NCBI RefSeq assembly: GCF_002024165.1
Contig: NZ_MWQN01000002.1
Span: forward strand, 1,054,001 to 1,118,000
Source of the DNA: Embleya scabrispora
GTDB lineage: Bacteria; Actinomycetota; Actinomycetes; Streptomycetales; Streptomycetaceae
Length of the DNA stretch: 64,000 bases
Direction: 5' to 3'
The notes under the pieces were generated by a model. That model saw only the letters and a program-made list of their open reading frames with translations, was not told the origin of the DNA and did not search any database. Shown piece by piece: positions 58,533 through 64,000 of this stretch (positions are counted from its first letter, which is position 1; every line of letters starts with the position of its first letter). The position numbers and the translations under genes are program-made.

Positions 58533-60089
58533 TCAGAGCGCGGGGCGGGCGTCGGCGAGCTCGCGAAGGGACTTCTTCAGGACCTTGTCGAGGGTGCCCA
58601 GGGGGAAGGCGTCGACGAAGTACACCGCGCGAGGCACCTTGTAGTCGGACAAGCGCTCGCGGCAGGCGGCCAGGATCCGCTTTTCCAGGGTGCCCTCCTC
58701 CGGGGCGTCCGGCTTGCGGATCACGAAGGCCACCACGACCTCGCTGAGGAAGTCGTGGTGTTTGCCGACCACGGCGACCGATCCGACGCCGGGGATCGCG
58801 CCGATCACGTCCTCGACCTCGCGGGCCGAGACGTTTTCGCCGCCGACCTTGAGCAGGTCCTTGTCCCGCTCGCGGTAGAACACGTTGCCGCCGGCGCCCA
58901 GCAGGACCATGTCGCCGGTGCGGAACCAGTCGCCGACGAACGCGGCCTCGGTGGCCTGCGGATCGCCGTGGTACTCCAGGAACAGCTGTACGCCGCGTTG
59001 TCCGCGCAGCCACAGCTCGCCCACCTCGCCCTCGGCGCACTCCCGGCCGGTCTCGGGGTCGACCACGGCGCAGGAGTACCCGGGTGCGGGGCGGCCCATC
59101 GAGCGGGCGGGCAGGTGCTCGGTGGGTTTGCCGGTGATCGCGTGGGTGACCGTCTCGGTCATCCCGAACGCGGCGTACACGCGCAGTCCGAGCATCGTGT
59201 CCAGGGCCGGGGCGACCTGGCCGAACACGCCCACTCGCAGGGCGGTTTCCGGGCGGTTCGGGGCGGCGAGTACGCCGAAGCAGAACGGCATCAGCGACAT
59301 GTGGGTGATCCCGTGTCGGGTGACCACGTCCCAGAACCGGCTGGTGGACCACTTGGGCGTCAGGACGGCGGTCGCGCCCGCGCCGAGCACCGAGAAGAAC
59401 GACCAGCTCTGCGCGTTGACATGGAAGAAGGGCAGGTGGATCAGGTAGCGGTCGTCGGGGCCCAGGTCGATGCTGCGCGGACCCGAGCGGCTCGCCCAGA
59501 TCGCGTTGGCGTGCGTGTGTACGACGGCCTTGGGGCGGCTGGTGGTGCCGGAGGTGAACATGATCCCGAACGGGAGCAGCGGTTCGATCGGCCGTCCGGT
59601 CCAGGTCGCGGCGTCGTCGTACAGGTCGGCGAAGGGGAGCGGGTCCGGGGCGGTGCCGTCGATGACCGCTACCCATTCCAACGCGGCGCCGGACTGTGCC
59701 AGCGGGGCGGCCAGGTGGGGTTGGGTGACGGCGGCGACGCAGTCGGCGCGCTCGACGAAGTAGGCGATCTCGGCGGGGGTGGCCCGGGTGTTCGTGGTCA
59801 CCGCCACCGCGCCGACGGTTGCGCAGGCCAGCCAGGCCAGCACCATTTCGGGGCAGTTCTCGCTGTGGACCAGGACCTTGGCGCCGCGACCGATGCCGCG
59901 CCCGGTCAGGCCGGCGGCCAATCGTTCGGTGTCGCGCAGCAGTTCGGCGTAGGTCCAGGTGCGTCCGGTGCCCTCGGCCGGTTCCCAGACCAGGGCCGGA
60001 TGTTCGGGGCGGTGCTCGGCCCAGTGCCGGAGCAGCCAGGGGATGTCCTGTCCGTGCACCTGGAATCCGTCGATCGTGCCGCCCGCCAT
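58533..60089 (-). CDS. AMP-dependent acyl-CoA synthetase
   Basis: A 518-residue ANL ligase: MFTSGTTSRPKAVVHTH (about 168-184), FGMTET, WFRTGDMVLLGAGGNVFYRERDKDLLKVGGENVS, and the catalytic Lys near LDKVLKK at the C-terminus. It resembles medium/long-chain or crotonobetaine-type CoA ligases. ATG 60089 has a GAGGGG site; longer ORF starts are unlikely. It is monocistronic; a TTGAC/GTCAA palindrome lies about 65 bases upstream. Confidence 0.9.
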   Translation of the reverse strand: MAGGTIDGFQVHGQDIPWLLRHWAEHRPEHPALVWEPAEGTGRTWTYAELLRDTERLAAGLTGRGIGRGAKVLVHSENCPEMVLAWLACATVGAVAVTTNTRATPAEIAYFVERADCVAAVTQPHLAAPLAQSGAALEWVAVIDGTAPDPLPFADLYDDAATWTGRPIEPLLPFGIMFTSGTTSRPKAVVHTHANAIWASRSGPRSIDLGPDDRYLIHLPFFHVNAQSWSFFSVLGAGATAVLTPKWSTSRFWDVVTRHGITHMSLMPFCFGVLAAPNRPETALRVGVFGQVAPALDTMLGLRVYAAFGMTETVTHAITGKPTEHLPARSMGRPAPGYSCAVVDPETGRECAEGEVGELWLRGQRGVQLFLEYHGDPQATEAAFVGDWFRTGDMVLLGAGGNVFYRERDKDLLKVGGENVSAREVEDVIGAIPGVGSVAVVGKHHDFLSEVVVAFVIRKPDAPEEGTLEKRILAACRERLSDYKVPRAVYFVDAFPLGTLDKVLKKSLRELADARPAL

Positions 60090-60654
60090 GGGAATCCCCT
60101 CGTGCTCGTCGTCCGCGCGATCCGCGTCGGCACGGGAACGATAGGCAAGGGTTTTTGACGACGTCAAGGATATTGCGAAAACAGGTTCTCGTACGGATCG
60201 TGTGCGGCCGCTTCGTTCGGGCGGATGTACCGACTCTCCTTCGCCCCGACGCGGATCCGCGAAGTCGTCCACTGGGCCGCGTCACGCCGCCGGCGTTCGG
60301 GGCGTGCGCGCCGTCGCGTGCGCCACGATCGGCGGCCGATCCGTCGCGGCACCCGGCGCCGGCGACCACACCGCGCGGATCCGGGACCCGGACGTCGGGC
60401 GCCTCTGGGCCGCATCCTGACTCCCGGCGCCGTCCCGTAGCGTCGATGGGCGCGGGGGCCGCAGTGGGTGGGGCCGGTGGGTGCCGCCGGACGGCGGTGG
60501 CGGCGGCGATACTCTACATAGGTGTAGAAAGCACATGGATGCAGAAGGCTCGAGGCTCGGATGTGGAACGGTGGCGCGGCACCATTTCGCCACCACTTCG
60601 CCGCCGCCTCGGCACCGGTTCGGCACGACCCGCGGCACGACTTCCGGAGGCGAT
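60090..60654. other. Intergenic region with operators, no gene seen
   Basis: A 565-base divergent promoter region. It holds TTGAC-N3-GTCAA at 60155-60167 (near the acyl-CoA synthetase) and TCTACA-N4-TGTAGA at 60513-60528 (near the BlaI-like gene). The remaining 300 bases have long open frames of poor composition and no ribosome sites; I find no convincing gene. Confidence 0.6.
60513..60528. promoter_or_regulatory. BlaI-type operator (TCTACA-N4-TGTAGA)
   Basis: Perfect 6-bp arms containing the TACA/TGTA core recognised by BlaI/MecI/CopY proteins, about 130 bases before the blaI-like gene. The same palindrome recurs at 62298-62315. Confidence 0.75.
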
Positions 60655-61065
60655 ATGACGGTCCGTCCAAATCCCGGCAAACCGTCGGCGCGTGGGGTGC
60701 GGCGCGGGCCGGGGGAGCTGGAGTCGGAGGTGCTGGCGCTGCTGTGGGTCGCGCGCGGACCGCGGACCGCGGCCTGGGTCCAGACCGAACTGGCCGGTGA
60801 CCTCGCCTACACCACGGTGGTGACCATCCTGTCCCGCCTGCACGACAAGGGACTGCTCGCCCGGGCCCGCGCCGGACGGGCGTACGCCTACACCCCCGTC
60901 ACCGACGAGGCCGGCATCGTGGCCCGCCGCATGCGCGCGCTCCTCGACCACGAGGCCGACCGCCAGGCGGTGCTGGCCAGCTTCGTCTCCGAGCTCTCGG
61001 CCGCCGACGAGTCGATCCTGCGCGCGCTGCTCGGTGCCGCCGGACCGGCCGAGAGCCGGGGTTGA
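60655..61065 (+). CDS. BlaI/MecI/CopY-family repressor
   Basis: A 136-residue winged-helix repressor: ELESEVLALLWVARGPRTAAWVQTEL and AYTTVVTILSRLHDKGLLARARAGRAYAYTP (about 50-80) are the family DNA-binding elements, followed by dimerisation helices. ATG 60655 has CGGAGG. An M56 peptidase gene follows at once, the usual BlaI-BlaR1-like arrangement in actinomycetes. Target sites are visible on both sides of the pair. Confidence 0.93.
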   Translation: MTVRPNPGKPSARGVRRGPGELESEVLALLWVARGPRTAAWVQTELAGDLAYTTVVTILSRLHDKGLLARARAGRAYAYTPVTDEAGIVARRMRALLDHEADRQAVLASFVSELSAADESILRALLGAAGPAESRG

Positions 61066-61067
61066 GC

Positions 61068-61997
61068 ATGCCGCTCGCGCTCTACCTGCCGCTGCTGCTG
61101 CCGCTCACCGCGTTTCCGGTGGCCCGACTGGCCGGCGACCACCTGCACCCGCGCACCGCCACCCGCCTGCTCACCGTCGTGTCGGTGGTCCTGTCCGTGT
61201 GCAGCACCCTGTGCCTGGCGCTGCTGGTCGTGGTCGGCACCGCCCAACTGCCCGGCAATCCGCTGCCCGACGGCTGGTCGGACGCGGAGGTACGCGACGC
61301 GATCCCGCACGTCAGCCTGTTCGGGATCCTGGCCATTCCCACCTTCCTGGCCATCGTGATCGCCGTCGCCGTCACCCACCGACGCGACCGGGTCGAGCAT
61401 CGTCTCGCGCTGGACGCCGTCGCGGGAGCGCCCGCCGGCGGCGAACTGACGGTGCTGCCCGACCCGACGCCCTACGCCTACGCCCTGCGCGGGCCGCCCG
61501 ACCGCATCGTGGTCTCCACCGGCATGCTGCTCCCGCTCGACGACGAGGAACGCCGCGCGCTGATCGCCCACGAACGGGCCCACCTGAAAGGCCGCCACCA
61601 CCTCGCGCTCGCCGCCACCCGACTCGCGGCCTGCGCCCATCCGTTGCTGCGCCCGATCCACACCACCGTCGCCTACACGGTCGAACGCTGGGCCGACGAG
61701 GACGCCGCCGAAGCCCTCGGCGACCGGCGCACGATAGCCCGCGCGGTGGGCAAGGCGGCGCTGGCCGCGAAGGGCCGCCCGCCGTTCGGCGCACCCGCGT
61801 TCGCCGCGCCGGGGCCGGTACCGCGTCGGGTCGCCGCCCTGCTCGGTCCACCGCTGCCGACCGCGTGGCCCACTCCCCGCTCCCGGGCGGGCGTCGCGGC
61901 CCTGGTCGCCGCGACGGGCACCACGGTGTCCGTACTGGCCTCGCTCAACGCCGCGGTCGCACTGGTCCTGCTGCTGATCGCCGCGACGCCGCTGTAG
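61068..61997 (+). CDS. M56-family membrane metallopeptidase
   Basis: A 309-residue protein with three or four TM segments and the zinc motif HERAH in LIAHERAHLKGRHH (about residues 170-180). In BlaR1-like systems such a peptidase cuts the BlaI repressor; here no extracellular sensor domain follows, as in short actinobacterial members. ATG 61068 (TTG 61062 is possible) lies two bases after the blaI-like stop. Confidence 0.9.
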   Translation: MPLALYLPLLLPLTAFPVARLAGDHLHPRTATRLLTVVSVVLSVCSTLCLALLVVVGTAQLPGNPLPDGWSDAEVRDAIPHVSLFGILAIPTFLAIVIAVAVTHRRDRVEHRLALDAVAGAPAGGELTVLPDPTPYAYALRGPPDRIVVSTGMLLPLDDEERRALIAHERAHLKGRHHLALAATRLAACAHPLLRPIHTTVAYTVERWADEDAAEALGDRRTIARAVGKAALAAKGRPPFGAPAFAAPGPVPRRVAALLGPPLPTAWPTPRSRAGVAALVAATGTTVSVLASLNAAVALVLLLIAATPL

Positions 61998-62012
61998 GTC
62001 CGCAACCGCGCG

Positions 62013-62267
62013 CTACTCGTGGGCCACGCGCTCGCGGGTGGCCGCGGAGGCGCGGTACATCCGGCGCCGCTGCCCGTCGACCGTCCGGTGCTCGGACACG
62101 AGCGTGCCGTCGCCCTCCATGCGGCGCAACATCGCGTACAACCGCTCGGCGGTGACCTCGAACCCCTGCCGCCGCAATTCGTCGAGCAGCCGCGGGCCGC
62201 AAAACTCCCGCTCGACCGCGACGCGAACGATCTGCCGCCACATGGCGCCCCGCTGAGCCCTACCCAT
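62013..62267 (-). CDS. PadR-like winged-helix protein
   Basis: An 84-residue protein with FCGPRLLDELRRQGFEVTAERLYAMLRRMEGDGTLVSEHRTVDGQRRRMYRAS, the winged-helix pattern of PadR regulators, but without the long C-terminal helix. ATG 62267 follows GGAAGGGGG. A BlaI-type palindrome lies about 30 bases upstream, so it is probably in the BlaI regulon. It converges with the M56 gene. Confidence 0.82.
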   Translation of the reverse strand: MGRAQRGAMWRQIVRVAVEREFCGPRLLDELRRQGFEVTAERLYAMLRRMEGDGTLVSEHRTVDGQRRRMYRASAATRERVAHE

Positions 62268-62297
62268 CGCGCCCGAGCCCCCTTCCGTCACCACAAC

Positions 62298-62315
62298 TTC
62301 TACAACGATGTAGAA
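62298..62315. promoter_or_regulatory. Second BlaI-type operator (TTCTACA-N4-TGTAGAA)
   Basis: Perfect 7-bp arms with the same core and spacing as the site at 60513, placed in front of the PadR-like gene. This links that gene to the BlaI-like repressor. Confidence 0.78.
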
Positions 62316-62436
62316 ACCATACAGCTCGTCTCCCGATCCCCACCGCACCGGTCGCCGAATGCACGGCCGCTTCGGGCCGAGACACGCGGGGTGGGAAAGG
62401 TGAGTCGGAGCGGGGCGGGTAACGGAGAATGTCGGG

Positions 62437-62877
62437 GTGCTTCCAGATGACGATTACCTGTTGAAGATCGGCCGACTGACCTATTCCGTGACGCTCGTCG
62501 AGGGGCTTGTGCTGTCCGAACTTTCCCGCCTGACCGGCCTGCCGCCCGGCTTGCGGGCGCGCAAGTTGGCCGGGCGTTCGGCCGGGGCGATCGGCAAGGC
62601 GCTCCAGGATCCGGGCAACATCGGCCACGTCACCGAACCCGCCGTGCGCGAGTGGTTGCGGGTGGCGGGCGAGGAACTCGCGGCGGTGGCCCGGCTGAGC
62701 CAAGCGCTGCTGCACGCGCGCCCCGCCGAGGCCGGCGAGGAACCGCGCCTGCATCGGTGGCCGGTCGAGGCGGGGGAGAGCTTCGACATCACCCACGAGT
62801 GGCTGGACACCGCGCAGTCGACCGTCGACGACGCGATCCGCCAGGTCGACCGCTCCCGCGTACCGAGTCGGGTCTGA
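62437..62877 (+). CDS. Hypothetical helical protein
   Basis: A 146-residue soluble protein starting at GTG 62437 with GGAGA upstream. It is mostly helical (LLKIGRLTYSVTLVEGLVLSELSRL near the start) with no membrane segment or signal. The early region resembles short actinobacterial proteins of unknown function. Function unknown. Confidence 0.68.
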   Translation: MLPDDDYLLKIGRLTYSVTLVEGLVLSELSRLTGLPPGLRARKLAGRSAGAIGKALQDPGNIGHVTEPAVREWLRVAGEELAAVARLSQALLHARPAEAGEEPRLHRWPVEAGESFDITHEWLDTAQSTVDDAIRQVDRSRVPSRV

Positions 62878-63206
62878 CCCGACGACCGCTCCCCGACTTC
62901 CCGGCCGGCGGACCCGGCCCCGAGCCACCCGCCGGCCCTTGAGCGCGACCCCACGCCACCACCCACGCGGCGCCCCGGGGCCCGTTTCCGATCGCCGCCC
63001 CGACTCGCGCGATGCGCGGCGCGGGTGGGGCCGGGTGCCTTCGGCTCGGGGGCGCGGGGGTGGCGGGGGTGGAGGCCGGCGCGGCTTTGCGGTGGCCGAC
63101 GGCCGCAGGTTACGCCGCCCCGGGGCCCGCTTCCGATCGCCGTCCCGACATGCGCGGCGCGGGGGGCCGGGTGCCTCCGGCCCGGGTGTGGGGGTGTGGC
63201 GCCGGT
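62878..63206. repeat. Intergenic region with an imperfect ~75-bp direct repeat
   Basis: The sequence CGCCCCGGGGCCCGTTTCCG and the following 55 bases (about 62970-63050) recurs at about 63115-63190 with roughly 10 changes. The gap separates two genes that end here from opposite sides. No gene or clear terminator is seen beyond GC-rich stems inside the repeats. Confidence 0.7.
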
Positions 63207-64000
63207 TCAGGCCGCCACCGGTGCCGCCGATCCCGCCAGCCGTTCGGTCGCGCGAGCGATACGCGCCGACGCGAGCCCGTCCCCGTACGGGCTGTCCGTC
63301 TCGGCCAACCGAGCCAGCCGCTTCCCGGAGTCGGCCAGCCACGACCGCGCCGTGTCGCCCAACTCCGGACCGGGCCGGACCAGCACCGCGAAGCCCGCGT
63401 CGATCGCCTCCGGACGCTCGGTGGAGCGACGCACCACCAGCAGCGGCCGGCCCAGCACCGTGCACTCCTCCTGGATGCCGCCCGAGTCGGAGACCAGCAG
63501 CGCGGCATGCCGGGCCAGCGCCAGGAACTCGCCGTAGCCCACCGGCTCGACGGCGGTGATCCGGCCGAGCAGCGCGGCCAGGCCGAACCGGTCGACGGCG
63601 GCGCGGGTACGCGGATGCATCGGGAACAGCACCGGCGTGCCGGCCCGGGCGATGGCGTCGAGCTCGGTCAGCACGGCCCGCAGCGCCTCGGCGGTGTCGG
63701 TGTTCTCGGGGCGGTGCACGGTGGCCAGGACGTAGCCGTCGGGCCGCAGACCGTACCCGGCCAGCAGCGCGGCCCGCGCGGCCCGCGCGGGAAGTCGGCG
63801 CCGGACCACCTCGACCACGGTGTTGCCGGTGATCTCGATGCGGCTCTCGTCGACCGACTCGGCGCGCAGGTTGGCCGCGTTGGTGGCGGTGGCGGCGCAC
63901 AGGACGTCGGCGACGTGGTCGACCATGACCCGGTTGTGCTCCTCGGGCATCGCCCGGTCGAAGCTGCGCAGCCCGGCCTCGACGTGGACGAGCGGGATGT
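63207..64000 (-). CDS. wecB: UDP-N-acetylglucosamine 2-epimerase, partial
   Basis: The C-terminal 264 residues of a non-hydrolysing UDP-GlcNAc 2-epimerase: HVEAGLRSFDRAMPEEHNR (start of the visible part), ITGNTVVE, LATVHRPENTD, FPMHPRTR, LLVSDSGGIQEE and RRSTERPEA are all family motifs. It interconverts UDP-GlcNAc and UDP-ManNAc for wall teichoic acid or polysaccharide synthesis. The N-terminus lies beyond the right edge. Confidence 0.93.
   Translation of the reverse strand, partial: IPLVHVEAGLRSFDRAMPEEHNRVMVDHVADVLCAATATNAANLRAESVDESRIEITGNTVVEVVRRRLPARAARAALLAGYGLRPDGYVLATVHRPENTDTAEALRAVLTELDAIARAGTPVLFPMHPRTRAAVDRFGLAALLGRITAVEPVGYGEFLALARHAALLVSDSGGIQEECTVLGRPLLVVRRSTERPEAIDAGFAVLVRPGPELGDTARSWLADSGKRLARLAETDSPYGDGLASARIARATERLAGSAAPVAA

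Noticed and set aside
60281-60320. Another copy of the 207-bp repeat core (GCCGGCGTTCGGGGC)
   Set aside because: Only about 17 bases match, flanks differ, so chance in GC-rich DNA is enough.

Overview
The window is a high-GC actinomycete chromosome segment, most like Streptomycetaceae. Supporting signs are strong third-position GC, frequent GTG starts, GTGA/ATGA stop-start overlaps, ECF41 sigma and MEDS/HATPase anti-sigma style regulators, many lipoproteins, and dense secondary-metabolism genes. No rRNA, tRNA, CRISPR array or insertion sequence was recognised.

Layout. 1-9.9 kb: export and regulation genes (a TetR/MFS pair, an SGNH hydrolase, an alpha/beta hydrolase followed by a frameshifted C39-like peptidase gene, a secreted I36-type inhibitor, a second frameshifted gene, an anti-sigma kinase, an ArsR/MFS divergent pair) and a lipoprotein. 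10.0-10.7 kb: another lipoprotein. 10.8-12.7 kb: a non-coding array of about 207-bp repeats whose two halves face each other. 12.75-15.6 kb: a class IV (LanL) lanthipeptide synthetase followed at once by a 42-residue precursor. 15.7-37.7 kb: a 16-gene, tightly coupled minus-strand operon. 39.0-44.0 kb: a second ribosomal-peptide locus with a 50-residue precursor, a cyclase-less LanM-like (DUF4135) protein and two JmjC/cupin-like proteins. 44.0-64 kb: a two-component system and MMPL transporter, an ECF41/AhpD pair, an HtrA-type protease, small lipoproteins, a TetR/MFS pair, an acyl-CoA synthetase, a BlaI/M56 pair with a shared operator, and a truncated UDP-GlcNAc 2-epimerase.

Main result. The minus-strand operon encodes the hydrazine-forming set known from the s56-p1 pathway (Spb38/39/40 type): lysine N6-hydroxylase, FAD oxidase, and a cupin-methionyl-tRNA-synthetase-like fusion. 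Here the fusion also carries a C-terminal carrier domain. Directly downstream lies an NRPS with a TubC-like docking domain, heterocyclization domain, adenylation domain and carrier; its pocket residues read as the cysteine code. The operon also contains fungal-type LYS1 and LYS9 saccharopine dehydrogenases. I infer that these rebuild lysine from the 2-aminoadipate 6-semialdehyde released when hydrazinoacetate is formed, so that lysine acts as a recycled carrier. A heme-oxygenase-like diiron oxidase, a free acyl-AMP ligase and ACP, a KAS III-like protein with an altered triad, a C45 acyltransferase, a type II thioesterase, an ATP-grasp ligase and an MFS exporter complete the operon. A hydrazine- or hydrazone-bearing thiazoline is the simplest predicted product.

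The second system worth attention is the 39-44 kb peptide locus. Its LanM-like protein has no cyclase, and one of its two JmjC-like proteins has lost the HxD...H metal site while the other keeps it. A 17-bp x 7 repeat separates the precursor from the enzymes. Two genes near the left end (about 4.61 and 6.41 kb) appear frameshifted; sequencing error and true decay cannot be told apart here.
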